The notes under the pieces were generated by a model. The model was not told the origin of the DNA. It worked only from the letters and a program-made list of their open reading frames with translations, and did no database searches. A program made the translations under genes and the position numbers. A stretch of 64,000 bases of DNA from the NCBI GenBank assembly GCA_019747075.1, contig JAIERF010000009.1, positions 22,624 to 86,623 on the forward strand, written 5' to 3'. The DNA is from Pseudomonadaceae bacterium. Lineage in GTDB: Bacteria; Pseudomonadota; Gammaproteobacteria; Pseudomonadales; Pseudomonadaceae. Below, one piece after another: positions 47,070-57,516 of the stretch (its first letter is position 1; every line of letters starts with the position of its first letter).

Positions 47070-49390
47070 TCGCTACTCCTTATACCGCCACGCTGCTCGG
47101 GCGCCAGGCGCTCCTCGGGGAGGATGCGCGGCAACTCGGACAGCGGAATCACGCCCTGCAGCACCAGCTCCAGAGCGCTGTCGCGCATGGTCACCAGGCC
47201 GGCATCCAGCGCCCGCCAGCGCAATTCGCCGAGCGGCGGCTGACGGCTGATGACATCGCGCAGCTCGCCATTGATCTGCAGAAACTCCACCACCGCCGTG
47301 CGCCCACGGGTGCCACGGCCGTTGCACTGCGGGCAGCCTTGGCCGACGAAGCAACGGAAGTTGTCCGGCACCTGCTGCGGGAACAGCTCGCGCAGAATCT
47401 GCGGGTCTGGCTCGGCGGGCACCTTGCAGTCCGGGCAAATGCGCTTGGCCAGGCGCTGAGCCATGATCGCCAGCAGCTCGCTGGCCAGCGAGTTGCGGTG
47501 CAGGCCGAGGTCGAACAAACGCTGGATGGCATCCACCGAATCGTTGCAGTGCAAAGTCGAGAGCACCAGGTGGCCGGTCTGCGAGGCGCGCACCGCCTCC
47601 AGCGCAGTTTCGCCGTCGCGGATCTCGCCGACCAGAATCACGTCCGGGTCCTGGCGGACGAAACTGCGCATGGCATCGGCAAAGGTGAAGCCGATGTTGT
47701 TGCGCACGCGGGTCTGCTGGATGTTGTCGATGGCGTATTCGATCGGGTCCTCGACGGTGATCACCTTGCGCGTGCCGTCATCGGCCAGCTCCTGCAAGCC
47801 TGCCGACAGCGTGGTGGTCTTGCCTGAGCCGGTCGGGCCGACGATCAGCACCAGCCCCGACGGGTTGTCGAGCAACCGCCGGTACTGGCGGGTGAGCCCC
47901 GGCGACAGGCCCAGATCCTTGAGTGTCAGGGCATGGCCGCTCTGCGGCAGCAGGCGGATCACCACATGCTCGCCATGCAGCGACGGCTGGGTCTGGATGC
48001 GCAGGTCGTAACTGGTCTCGCCGACCTTCAGCCGCGAGCGCCCGCCCTGGGGCAAGCGGTGTTCGGCGATATCCAACTGGGCGCGGGTCTTGATCACGTT
48101 GATCACCCCGGCCAGTTCCGCCGGGGTCAACTGGTAGTGGTTGAGGTCGTACAGATCGCCGTCCACCCGCAGGCGGATGCGCACGCGCTGCTGGTAGCGC
48201 TCGATGTGCACGTCGCTGGCCTTCTCGCTGACCGCATCGAACAGGATCGCCTCGTAGATCGCCACCAGATAGGGGCTGACCTGGTTGTCCAGTTCGGCGG
48301 CAAAAGCCTCCTGCTCACCGGCCAGGGCCTGGGTCGGCGGCGGCACATAGCCGTCGCTTTTGCCGCTGATATTGAGCACCGACCACAGGCGGCGGAAGTC
48401 GTTGCTGGTCACCAGCACCTTGTCCACGCCGGCGCAGGGGTGCATCTGTTCGAGCACCTCGCTCTTCACGTCCGGGTTGTCCGAGGCGATCACCAGGCGG
48501 CCGTCACGCTTGCACACCGGCAGCAGGCGGTGATGGTCGAGAAAGGTGCGCGAGAAGCTCTGGAAGAACTGCTTGTCCAGTTCCTTGAACAGCTCGTCGG
48601 CCTCGGCGTAACGGATACCCAGACGCTGGGCCAGGGCCCTGTAGGTGTTGATGTTGTCGATATCGACATGGCGCAGGATCGAGTGCAGCACTGGCTTCTT
48701 GAGAATCCGCGCCTCGGTGCGCGCCACTTCCACCACCTTTTCGTCGACCAGGCCGAGGTCGATCAGCGCTTCCGAGGAGTCGCGGCTGAAATCAATCAGA
48801 CCGAGCTTGCTGGTCTGCACCCGCCCCTCGGCATCCCGCGCGCACATCATCAGGTTGGCCCAGGGCCCATTGCGCCCGCCCAGGTAATAGACGGCGCCGC
48901 CGGGGCTCAGTTGCGCCAGCAGCGGTTCGGCATCGCCCAGTTCGCAACTGCTGATGATCAGATCATAGGGCGCCAGTTGGGCCAGGCCCTGGCGGCCATC
49001 ACCGCTGTGCAGGTGCAGATTGGTCGGCATCAGCTTGGTGATATTGGCCCGAGCGATGGCGAGGATCTGCGGGTTGTTCTCGATCACCTGCACCTGGCGC
49101 ACCAGGCGCGCCAGAATCACCGGCAGGTAGCCGGAGCCGGCGCCGATCAGCAGCACCTGCTCGCGGCCGCTCAGCGCCGGCAGGTAACCGAGCAGGGTGC
49201 GCACCACCAGGGTCGAGGGGATGCTGTGGCCGGACAGCTGGGCGCTGAGGTCCGGCGAAGCGACAAATTGGGCGCGCGGGGTTTCTTTCAGCGCCTGCAA
49301 AGCGAGTGGGTCGAGTGCTCTCATGAACGTCCCGTGGGCCGACTGCGCGAGAAATACCGCCGAGCGCTTGCCCGGCGACTGCAGGGACAT
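47066..49390 (-). CDS. PCMT-like methyltransferase / GspE-type secretion ATPase fusion
   Basis: N-term PRAQFVASPDL...VLLIGAGSGYLPVILARLVRQVQVIENN...GDGRQGLAQLAPYDLII; C-term GPTGSGKTTTLSAGLQEL, VEDPIEYAIDNIQQTRV, GEIRDGETALEAVRASQTGHLVLSTLH, CPDC...CPQC. Confidence 0.9.
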   Translation of the reverse strand: MSLQSPGKRSAVFLAQSAHGTFMRALDPLALQALKETPRAQFVASPDLSAQLSGHSIPSTLVVRTLLGYLPALSGREQVLLIGAGSGYLPVILARLVRQVQVIENNPQILAIARANITKLMPTNLHLHSGDGRQGLAQLAPYDLIISSCELGDAEPLLAQLSPGGAVYYLGGRNGPWANLMMCARDAEGRVQTSKLGLIDFSRDSSEALIDLGLVDEKVVEVARTEARILKKPVLHSILRHVDIDNINTYRALAQRLGIRYAEADELFKELDKQFFQSFSRTFLDHHRLLPVCKRDGRLVIASDNPDVKSEVLEQMHPCAGVDKVLVTSNDFRRLWSVLNISGKSDGYVPPPTQALAGEQEAFAAELDNQVSPYLVAIYEAILFDAVSEKASDVHIERYQQRVRIRLRVDGDLYDLNHYQLTPAELAGVINVIKTRAQLDIAEHRLPQGGRSRLKVGETSYDLRIQTQPSLHGEHVVIRLLPQSGHALTLKDLGLSPGLTRQYRRLLDNPSGLVLIVGPTGSGKTTTLSAGLQELADDGTRKVITVEDPIEYAIDNIQQTRVRNNIGFTFADAMRSFVRQDPDVILVGEIRDGETALEAVRASQTGHLVLSTLHCNDSVDAIQRLFDLGLHRNSLASELLAIMAQRLAKRICPDCKVPAEPDPQILRELFPQQVPDNFRCFVGQGCPQCNGRGTRGRTAVVEFLQINGELRDVISRQPPLGELRWRALDAGLVTMRDSALELVLQGVIPLSELPRILPEERLAPEQRGGIRSSE

Positions 49391-49448
49391 TCTGTGGCGC
49401 CACCTGCTGCACTGACAATAGAGCCAGATCAAGCCGGCGCCAAAGAAA

Positions 49449-49470
49449 ACGGCCTCACTCAGGAGGCCGT
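49449..49470 (-). terminator. Terminator downstream of BrnQ-like gene
   Basis: ACGGCCTCACTCAGGAGGCCGT with T-run on the minus strand. Confidence 0.7.
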
Positions 49471-49499
49471 TATGTTCAGCGCGCCAACCCTTGGCCGCC

Positions 49500-50813
49500 C
49501 TACTCGACTTGCAACTGGACAGTGCCGCGCAGACGGTCGATACCGGCAGCCAGCAGCAGGGTGAGGGCCACCGGCAACAGCCAGCCGAGCCCCTCGGCGG
49601 CCAGCGGCAGGTGGCTGCACGCGGCCGGCACCCAGTTTTTCAAGCCGGCAGCATTGAGGCCATCGAACAGGCCGAACACCAGGGTGACCGCCATCACCGG
49701 CACAAACACCCGGTTCGACTCGCACCACAGGCGGTCGGCCAGGCTCAGGGCCACCAGCACGATGGCCAGCGGATACAGGCCAACCAACACCGGCACCGAC
49801 ACGCTGATCAACTGGGTCAGGCCCTGATTGGCCACCAGCAGGCTGAACACGCCAAGGGCGATCACCACCGTGCGGTAGGACAGCGGCAACAGCTTGCTGA
49901 AGAACTCGCCACAGGCGGTCAACAGGCCCACCGCCGTGGTCAGGCAAGCCAGGGTGATGACCACCGCCAGCAACAGGCTGCCGGCGGCGCCAAAGGTGTG
50001 CTGCACGTAGCTGGAAAGGATCTGCACACCGTTCTGCGCCTCGCCGGCAATGCCCTGGCTGGTGGCGCCAAGGTAGAACAGTGCGAGATAGACCAGCGAC
50101 AGCCCCACGGCGGCAATCATCCCGGCGCTGACCGCATAGCGGGTGATCAGCGCTTCGTTGCTGACGCCGCGATCACGGATGGCGGTGGCAATCACGATGC
50201 CGAACACCAGGGCACCGAGGGTATCCATGGTCAGGTAGCCCTGCAAAAAGCCCTGCACCAGCGGTGCGCTTTGGTAGGCTGGGGTCGTCGTGCCGATAGC
50301 ACCTGCGGGCACCAGCAGCGCCGCGCCGCCGAGCACCAGCAAGGCACTCAGCAGCACCGGGGTGATCCACTTGCCGATGCGGTCCACCAGTTGCCCGGGG
50401 TTGAGCGAGAGGAACAGCACCGCGGCGAAATACACCAGGGTATACAGGCCCAACGCCAGATCACTGCTGCCGCTGAAAGGCGCCATGCCCATCTCGAAGG
50501 CCACCACGGCGGTGCGCGGCGTGGCAAACAGCGGGCCGATGGCGAGGTACACGACAATCGCAAACAACCCGCCAGCCTTGACGCCCAGGGGCGCGGTCAG
50601 GCGAGGCAAACCACCCCCAACCCGCGCCAGGGCAACCACGGTCAGCAGCGGCAAACCGACACCGGTGAGCAGAAAGCCCGCCGCCGCCAGCCACACTTGC
50701 TCACCAGCCGCGAGGCCGACACTGGGGGGGAAGATGATATTGCCGGCACCCAGAAACAGGGCAAAGGTCATAAACCCAAGGGCCAGCAGGTCGGAACGGG
50801 TCAAGCGTTGCAT
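49500..50813 (-). CDS. brnQ: Branched-chain amino acid transport system II carrier protein
   Basis: MQRLTRSDLLALGFMTFALFLGAGNIIFPPSVGLAAGEQVW; 12-TM LIVCS family. Confidence 0.93.
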   Translation of the reverse strand: MQRLTRSDLLALGFMTFALFLGAGNIIFPPSVGLAAGEQVWLAAAGFLLTGVGLPLLTVVALARVGGGLPRLTAPLGVKAGGLFAIVVYLAIGPLFATPRTAVVAFEMGMAPFSGSSDLALGLYTLVYFAAVLFLSLNPGQLVDRIGKWITPVLLSALLVLGGAALLVPAGAIGTTTPAYQSAPLVQGFLQGYLTMDTLGALVFGIVIATAIRDRGVSNEALITRYAVSAGMIAAVGLSLVYLALFYLGATSQGIAGEAQNGVQILSSYVQHTFGAAGSLLLAVVITLACLTTAVGLLTACGEFFSKLLPLSYRTVVIALGVFSLLVANQGLTQLISVSVPVLVGLYPLAIVLVALSLADRLWCESNRVFVPVMAVTLVFGLFDGLNAAGLKNWVPAACSHLPLAAEGLGWLLPVALTLLLAAGIDRLRGTVQLQVE

Positions 50814-51062
50814 GAGGTCACCACAGCAGAGAAATCGGCAGAGGTTTCCCACGGGGATGCTGGGGGAAACGCCAGGCGCAGCAGTTGCCCGGCAGGCGCG
50901 GCAAGCCTCTTGTGAAGGCCCTCGCGCGCAAGGGCAGCCACCTTAAAGCAAGCCGCTGCCGACCACACGGGCCGCCTGGCAGCTGGTCGGCAGGACAACT
51001 GAGGATGTCGCCATTATGAAATTTTCTGACCGTTTAGCCAAGCTGAGCGCCTCCCAACGCTC

Positions 51063-52085
51063 TCAGCGTACAACCTGAGCCCCTGGCGTCACCGGTAAGC
51101 TGGCCAGTTGCTGGCCGCTCAGGTGTTCACGCTGCAAGTACGGCATCAGCGCATCCAGCAGGGGTTGCTTGAAGGCCGTTTGAAAGCGATGGGCCAAGCC
51201 GGGGATCAGTACCAGCTGGCTGCCGCGGATCTGCGCCGCCAGGTGTACGCCGTGCATCACCGGCAACAACGGGTCGGCGGTGCCGTGAATCACCAGGGTC
51301 GGCACCTGCAAACGGCGCAGCAATTCGACCCGGCTCGGCTCAGCCAGAATCGCCAGCAACTGGCGCTCCACCCCGGCCGGATTGAACGCCCGGTCGTAGC
51401 TGCGCGCGGCCTGGCGCAACAACTCGCTGCGCTCATCCTGCACCCGCGGGCTGCCGAGGGCCGCCAGCAGATCCGCCTGTTGTTCCAGGGCCAGGGCCCG
51501 ACTGGGCGCCTCGCGCCGGGCCAGCAACTCCAGCAGCGCCTGCTTGGGCGCAGGCAAACCCTGGGCGCTGGAGCTGCTCATCAACAGGGTCAGGCTGAGC
51601 ACCCGTTGCGGTGCCAGGTCCGCCAGGTGCTGGGCGATCATGCCGCCCATGCTCGCACCGAGCAGATGAAAGCGCTCGATCTGCAGGCTGCTCATCAACT
51701 GCAAAGCATCGCCGGCCATGTCACGCAGGTGGTACGGCGCCGTCACCGGCAAGCCCAGCTTGTAGCGCAACACGCCCAGGGCCAGGTTGGCCTCGGGCGC
51801 GCCCTGGGGCCAGGCCGACAGGCCGACGTCGCGGTTATCGAAACGGATCACCCGCAGGCCTTGCTGACACAGGCGCGTAAGCACCGCATCAGGCCAGTCG
51901 ATCAGTTGGCCACCGACGCCCATCACCAGCAGCAAGGCCGGATCGGTGGGGCGACCGATGCTTTGGTAAGCCAGGCGCACGTCGCCCACCACCTGGGTTT
52001 CGGTGGGGACGCGCACATCACAGGAAGAGGCCGCAAAACACGGCAGGCCGCACAACAAGGCGGCGCAGAAAAGCAAGGCACGCAT
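51063..52085 (-). CDS. Exported alpha/beta hydrolase
   Basis: PALLLVMGVGGQLIDWPDAVLTRLCQQGLRVIRFDNRDVGLS; HLLGASMGGMIAQHLADLAPQ. Confidence 0.9.
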   Translation of the reverse strand: MRALLFCAALLCGLPCFAASSCDVRVPTETQVVGDVRLAYQSIGRPTDPALLLVMGVGGQLIDWPDAVLTRLCQQGLRVIRFDNRDVGLSAWPQGAPEANLALGVLRYKLGLPVTAPYHLRDMAGDALQLMSSLQIERFHLLGASMGGMIAQHLADLAPQRVLSLTLLMSSSSAQGLPAPKQALLELLARREAPSRALALEQQADLLAALGSPRVQDERSELLRQAARSYDRAFNPAGVERQLLAILAEPSRVELLRRLQVPTLVIHGTADPLLPVMHGVHLAAQIRGSQLVLIPGLAHRFQTAFKQPLLDALMPYLQREHLSGQQLASLPVTPGAQVVR

Positions 52086-52275
52086 GGCAAGATCCGCTGC
52101 TAAGACTCGGCAAAGAGCGGAGTCTGACCAAGCCCGCGCGACAGCGCTGCCACAAAGCCGTGACAGTTTGATGAACTTAGCCGAACGGTCGTGACTCGCC
52201 TGGAACGGCAGGAGTGTCGGCTGTAACGGTTGAGCTGGCCGCGGCGCGACTCAGCCCAAGTGAACAAGCGTGCTA

Positions 52276-54564
52276 TCAGGCCAATTCACTCCGTAACTGC
52301 CGAGCCGCTGCTACCATGTTCACCAGCGCCGCTTCGGTTTCTGCCCAGGCACGGGTTTTCAGGCCGCAATCGGGATTGACCCACAGGCGCTCGACGGGGA
52401 TGCGCTGCGCCGCCTGGCGCAACAAGTTGGCCATTTCGTGGCTGTCCGGCACCCGCGGCGAGTGAATGTCGTAGACCCCTGGACCGATGTCGTTGGGGTA
52501 GGCAAAGGCCTCGAACGCCTCCAGCAACTGCATGTCCGAGCGCGAGGTTTCGAGGGTGATGACGTCGGCATCCATGGCGGCGATCGACTCGATCACGTCG
52601 TTGAACTCGCTGTAGCACATGTGCGTGTGGATCTGGGTTTCGTCGCGCACGCCCGAGGCGCACAGGCGGAACGCCTCGGTGGCCCAGTTCAGGTAGTCCT
52701 GCCATTGTGCCCGGCGCAGCGGCAGGCCTTCGCGGAAGGCTGCTTCGTCGATTTGAATAACCTTGATCCCGGCCGCCTCCAGGTCCAGCACCTCGTCACG
52801 CAACGCAAGGGCCAACTGGCGCGCCTGCTGCTCGCGGGAAATATCATCGCGCGGGAAGGACCACATCAGCATGGTCACCGGGCCGGTGAGCATGCCCTTC
52901 ATGACCTTTTTAGTCAGGGTCTGGGCATAACTGATCCACTCCACCGTCATGGCCTTGGGCCGGCTCAGGTCGCCATAGATCACCGCCGGTTTGACGCAAC
53001 GCGACCCGTAGCTCTGCACCCAGCCAAAGCGGGTAAAGGCATAGCCGTCGAGCTGTTCGGCGAAGTATTCGACCATGTCGTTACGCTCGGCTTCGCCGTG
53101 CACCAGCACATCCAGGCCAAGGTTTTCCTGCACCTGCACCGCGTGGCGAATCTCGCGGTGCATGGCTGCGCTGTAGTCGGCCGGCGACAGCGTGCCGGCC
53201 TTGAAGGACTGTCGGGCCAGGCGGATGGCCGCCGTCTGCGGAAAGGAGCCGATGGTGGTGGTCGGCAACGCCGGCAACTGCAAACGCGCCCGCTGCTGTT
53301 CGATACGCTGCCCGAACGGCGATTGCCGCTGGCTGTCGGCCGCCGTGATCGCAGCCAGACGGGCCTGCACGGCGGGTTTATGGATACGCGGCGACTGCGC
53401 ACGGCTGACCTGCACCTTGGCACTGTAGGCCAGGGCGGCCTGCACCTCTGCCGCCTCCGGCTGGTTGATGGCCTGGGTCAGCACGGCGACCTCGGCGCAC
53501 TTCTGCACGGCAAAGGCCAGCCAGCTGTGCAGCTCGGCATCCAGTTGTTCTTCGCGGGCCAGGTCCACCGGGCTGTGCAAAAGAGAGCAAGACGGTGCCA
53601 GCCACAAGCGCTCGGCAAAACGAGCATGGGCGTCCTCGACCAATTCCAGCGCGGCGGCCAGGTCGGTACGCCAGACATTGCGGCCATCGACCAGGCCGAG
53701 GGACAACACCTTGTAGTTGGGCAGGCGATCGAGCAGCAGAGGCAGTTGCTCCGGCGCCCGCACCAGGTCCACATGCAGGCCATCCACCGGCAAGTGAACC
53801 ACCAGCCCGAGGTTGTCCTGCAGGCCGCCAAAATAGGTGGCCAGGAGCTTTTTCAGCGGCGCATGCTGCAGCAGGTTGTAGGCGCGCTCGAAGGCATTCT
53901 TCCAGTCCTGGGGCAAATCCAGCACCAGGATCGGCTCGTCAATCTGCACCCACTCCACCCCCTGGGCCGCCAGGCGGCCTAGGATCTCGCCATACACTGG
54001 CAGCAGGCGTTCGAGCAGTTCCAGCTTGTCGAATGCCTCGCCCTTGACCTTGCCCAGCCACAGGTAAGTCAGCGGGCCGATCAGCACGGGCTTGACCTTG
54101 TGCCCCAGGCTGTGGGCCTCGGCCACTTCCTCGAATAGCTGCTCCCAACTCAGCTGGAATTTTTGCTCGGCGCTGAATTCCGGGACCAGGTAGTGGTAGT
54201 TGCTGTCGAACCACTTGGTCATTTCTTGGGCGTGGGCCCCACCGCAGCAGCTGTTGCTGACGCCACGGGCCATGCCAAACAGGGTGTCGAGAGTCGGCTG
54301 GCCACTGGGCGGGCGGAAGCGCTCGGGAATCACGCCGAAGGTCAGCGAGTGAGTCAGCACCTGGTCGTACCAGGCGAAATCACCGACCGGCAGCAACTCG
54401 ATGCCAGCCTCTTGCTGCAACTGCCAGTGGGCGGCACGCAGCTGGCGGCCAACGGCCTCCAAGCCGGCTTGATCCAGCTCGCCTTTCCAGTAGGCCTCCA
54501 GGGCTTTTTTCAATTCACGGTCGCGACCGATGCGCGGGAAACCAAGGGAATGGGACAAGGCCAT
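52276..54564 (-). CDS. metE: Cobalamin-independent methionine synthase
   Basis: [62 protein letters not shown]. Confidence 0.97.
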   Translation of the reverse strand: MALSHSLGFPRIGRDRELKKALEAYWKGELDQAGLEAVGRQLRAAHWQLQQEAGIELLPVGDFAWYDQVLTHSLTFGVIPERFRPPSGQPTLDTLFGMARGVSNSCCGGAHAQEMTKWFDSNYHYLVPEFSAEQKFQLSWEQLFEEVAEAHSLGHKVKPVLIGPLTYLWLGKVKGEAFDKLELLERLLPVYGEILGRLAAQGVEWVQIDEPILVLDLPQDWKNAFERAYNLLQHAPLKKLLATYFGGLQDNLGLVVHLPVDGLHVDLVRAPEQLPLLLDRLPNYKVLSLGLVDGRNVWRTDLAAALELVEDAHARFAERLWLAPSCSLLHSPVDLAREEQLDAELHSWLAFAVQKCAEVAVLTQAINQPEAAEVQAALAYSAKVQVSRAQSPRIHKPAVQARLAAITAADSQRQSPFGQRIEQQRARLQLPALPTTTIGSFPQTAAIRLARQSFKAGTLSPADYSAAMHREIRHAVQVQENLGLDVLVHGEAERNDMVEYFAEQLDGYAFTRFGWVQSYGSRCVKPAVIYGDLSRPKAMTVEWISYAQTLTKKVMKGMLTGPVTMLMWSFPRDDISREQQARQLALALRDEVLDLEAAGIKVIQIDEAAFREGLPLRRAQWQDYLNWATEAFRLCASGVRDETQIHTHMCYSEFNDVIESIAAMDADVITLETSRSDMQLLEAFEAFAYPNDIGPGVYDIHSPRVPDSHEMANLLRQAAQRIPVERLWVNPDCGLKTRAWAETEAALVNMVAAARQLRSELA

Positions 54565-54716
54565 GTCAGAACGCTCCAGAAGATCAATACGATGGAGGCT
54601 ATTCTCGGCAGTGCGCCTGAGTGAGACAAACTCAACCTATTCGCCTTGATCTATAGAATTACTCATGTTCTGCTAGCCCATACCCACAGCAGATCTGCGC
54701 CACAGCGAGGCTCCCC

Positions 54717-55637
54717 ATGCTTGAGTTACGCCACCTGAAAACCCTGCATGCCCTGCGCGAAACCGACAGCCTGGTACTGGCCGCCGAACGCCTGCACCTG
54801 ACCCAGTCGGCGTTGTCGCACCAGTTCAAAGAGCTAGAGGAACGCCTCGGCCTGTCGCTGTTTATGCGCAAGACCAAACCCGTGCGCTTCACCAGCGCCG
54901 GCCTGCGCCTGCTGCAACTGGCCGATAGCCTGCTGCCACAACTGCGCAGCGCCGAACGGGACATGGCACGTCTGGCCGGCGGCACCGCCGGGCGCCTGCA
55001 TATGGCGATCGAATGCCACAGTTGCTTCCAGTGGCTGATGCCGACCATCGACCAGTTCCGCGATGCCTGGCCCGAGGTCGAACTGGACCTGGCCTCGGGG
55101 TTTTCCTTTGCCCCGCTGCCGGCCCTGGCGCGCGGCGACTTGGACCTGGTAGTGACCTCCGACCCGATCGAAATGGCCGGCATCACCTATGTGCCGCTGT
55201 TCACCTACGAAGCTTTGCTGGCGGTGGCCAACCAGCATCCGCTGGCGAGCAAGGCGTTTATCCATGCCGAAGACCTGAGCACAGAAACCCTGATCACCTA
55301 CCCGGTGGAGCGCGACCGTCTGGATATCTTCACCCGCTTTCTCGAACCCGCCGACGTGGAGCCGGCCCAGGTGCGCACCTCGGAACTGACAGTGATGATG
55401 ATGCAGCTGGTGGCCAGCGGCCGTGGGGTTTGCGGCCTGCCCAACTGGGCATTGCACGAATACAGCTCGCGCGGTTACGTGACGGCCAAGCGCCTAGGCG
55501 ACAAGGGCCTGTTCGCCACCCTGTTTGCCGGGGTGCGCACCGACATGCTGGATGCGCCCTTTATGCGCGACTTCCTGCTGACGGCCAAGGACACCTCGTT
55601 CGCCAATCTGGAAGGGGTTAGCGTGGCGCGCGCATAG
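54717..55637 (+). CDS. metR: LysR-family regulator of methionine biosynthesis
   Basis: MLELRHLKTLHALRETDSLVLAAERLHLTQSALSHQFKELEERLGLSLFMRKTKP; divergent from metE. Confidence 0.93.
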   Translation: MLELRHLKTLHALRETDSLVLAAERLHLTQSALSHQFKELEERLGLSLFMRKTKPVRFTSAGLRLLQLADSLLPQLRSAERDMARLAGGTAGRLHMAIECHSCFQWLMPTIDQFRDAWPEVELDLASGFSFAPLPALARGDLDLVVTSDPIEMAGITYVPLFTYEALLAVANQHPLASKAFIHAEDLSTETLITYPVERDRLDIFTRFLEPADVEPAQVRTSELTVMMMQLVASGRGVCGLPNWALHEYSSRGYVTAKRLGDKGLFATLFAGVRTDMLDAPFMRDFLLTAKDTSFANLEGVSVARA

Positions 55638-55783
55638 AACAGTGCCGTTGAAAAACGTAGGCGAGACAGCCGAGACAAGGCAAAAACAGGCGAAGAAGCG
55701 GAGTTTACGAGTTGTAAATGAGCATTCTGAGCCTGTTTTTAACGCCGTATCGGCAACGTAGGTAGTTTTTCAATGGCACTGTT
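55638..55783. repeat. Copy 2 of the 146 bp long-hairpin repeat, immediately after metR stop codon
   Basis: AACAGTGCCGTTGAAAAAC ... GTTTTTCAATGGCACTGTT; aligned with 35514..35659. Confidence 0.92.
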
Positions 55784-55869
55784 AGTACGCCACGCAGCAA
55801 CCGGCATATAGTGCGCACATGTCAGCAGGGCTGCTGACAGCCACCCCCTTTTACCCGCAAGGAATTCCC

Positions 55870-56163
55870 ATGAAACGCGCGTTTTGTGCTCTGGCCCTCC
55901 CCCTGATGTTGTTGGCCGCGGACGCCTCCGCCGCGACCTTTCGCTGCGGCAGCAAGCTGGTCAGCGACGGTGATCGCACCAGCGAAGTCGAGAACAAATG
56001 TGGCGCGCCGGTTAACCGCAGCATGGTCGGTTATACCGAAACACCCAACGGCAACATCGGCCTGCAGGTCGAGGAATGGGTCTACGGCCCTACCAACGGC
56101 ATGACCTACTATCTGCGCTTCGAAGGTGGTCGCCTAAGCTCGGTGGAAAGCAAGCGCCAGTAA
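55870..56163 (+). CDS. DUF2845 domain-containing exported protein
   Basis: ATFRCGSKLVSDGDRTSEVENKCGAPVNR...VEEWVYGPTNGMTYYLRFEGGRL. Confidence 0.88.
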   Translation: MKRAFCALALPLMLLAADASAATFRCGSKLVSDGDRTSEVENKCGAPVNRSMVGYTETPNGNIGLQVEEWVYGPTNGMTYYLRFEGGRLSSVESKRQ

Positions 56164-56172
56164 CGCTACAGC

Positions 56173-57516
56173 TCAACCCTGCGGGGTGCTGCGCTTGCTG
56201 CCGGCGCCCCGACTCAGCTCAATCGCCACCCGCAAGCCACCCAAGGGACTGTCCTGCAACTGCAGGCTGCCGCCCCAGGCCTCGACACTGTCGCGCACCA
56301 CGCCCAGGCCCAACCCATGCCCGGCCACCTGCTCATCCAGGCGGGTGCCGCGCTCCAGCACCGCGTCGCGCTGGGCGACGGCAATCCCCGGCCCATCATC
56401 GTCCACCCACAGGCAATAGCGTCCGTCCGCCACGCTGATCTGCAGCTGCACGCGGCTGGCCGCCCATTTGCAGGCGTTATCCAGCAGGTTACCGAGCACT
56501 TCCAGCAAGTCCTCACGGTCCCACGGCAGGCGCAAGCCCGGTGGAGCCTGCCAGCTCAGCTGCAGATCACGGGGATGGATCAGCGCCAGGGTGCTGAACA
56601 GCCCCGGCAACTCGGCGGCGCATTCAAACTGCGCACCGGGCAGCACCTCGCCGGACAAACGCGCCCGCGCCAGCTCGCGGGCCAGGCGCTGATTGATCTG
56701 CGCCAGCTGCTCGCGCAGGGTCGCCTGCAACTCGGGATGGGCATTCAGCTCCGCGCGCCCGGCCAGGCTGAGCAGTACCGCCAGCGGGGTTTTCAGGGCA
56801 TGGCCGAGGTTGCCGAGGGCATGCCGCGAACGGGTCAGGGTGTCGCTGGTATGGCTGAGCAGATGGTTGATCTGCGCCACCAGCGGCTCCAGCTCCTGCG
56901 GCACCTGGGTCTCCAGTTGCGCCCGCTGGCCATCCTGCAACTGGGCGATCTGCTGGCGTGCCTGCTCCAGCGGCCGCAGCGCATTGCGCACAGTAAGGCG
57001 CTGCAGGAATAACACCAGCAGCAACGCCGCCAGGCCCAGGCCCAGGCCGATGTATTGCACCCGGCGAAAGCTGCTCAGCAGCGGGCTGTAATCTTCCGCC
57101 ACGGTAATCGACAAGGGCTGGCCAAAGCGCCGGTAATCACCGCGCAGCACCAGCAGTTGCTGGCCCTGGGGGCCGTCGGCCAACGCTTTCTGCAGACCGG
57201 GCCGGGCCGGCTTGGCCAGTTCGTGATCCCACAATGAGCGCGAACGCCAGACCTGCCCCGCCGCCTCGACCCGAAAATAGTGCCCGGACAACGGCCGGCC
57301 ATAGCTGGGCGTCAGCCGCTGCGGGTCGAGTTGCAGGCCGGCGCTGCCACGGTTGATGGACACCAGCAAACCTTCCGCTTCGTTGCGCAGGCCCACTTCC
57401 AGATAGCGGCGCAGGCCCAGCTCGAACAGCCACAGGCTGGTTTGCGCCAGCAACAGGCCGACCACCAGCAATACACCGAACAAGCCCAGGCTCAAGCGCC
57501 GCTGGATCGACTTCAT
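56173..57516 (-). CDS. Two-component sensor histidine kinase
   Basis: [63 protein letters not shown]. Confidence 0.93.
   Translation of the reverse strand: MKSIQRRLSLGLFGVLLVVGLLLAQTSLWLFELGLRRYLEVGLRNEAEGLLVSINRGSAGLQLDPQRLTPSYGRPLSGHYFRVEAAGQVWRSRSLWDHELAKPARPGLQKALADGPQGQQLLVLRGDYRRFGQPLSITVAEDYSPLLSSFRRVQYIGLGLGLAALLLVLFLQRLTVRNALRPLEQARQQIAQLQDGQRAQLETQVPQELEPLVAQINHLLSHTSDTLTRSRHALGNLGHALKTPLAVLLSLAGRAELNAHPELQATLREQLAQINQRLARELARARLSGEVLPGAQFECAAELPGLFSTLALIHPRDLQLSWQAPPGLRLPWDREDLLEVLGNLLDNACKWAASRVQLQISVADGRYCLWVDDDGPGIAVAQRDAVLERGTRLDEQVAGHGLGLGVVRDSVEAWGGSLQLQDSPLGGLRVAIELSRGAGSKRSTPQG

Noticed and set aside
47933-49564. 543 aa plus-strand ORF opposite the methyltransferase-GspE fusion
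   Set aside because: Antisense shadow ORF without domain features.
52438-53982. 514 aa plus-strand ORF opposite metE
   Set aside because: Antisense artefact of codon bias; metE is unambiguous.
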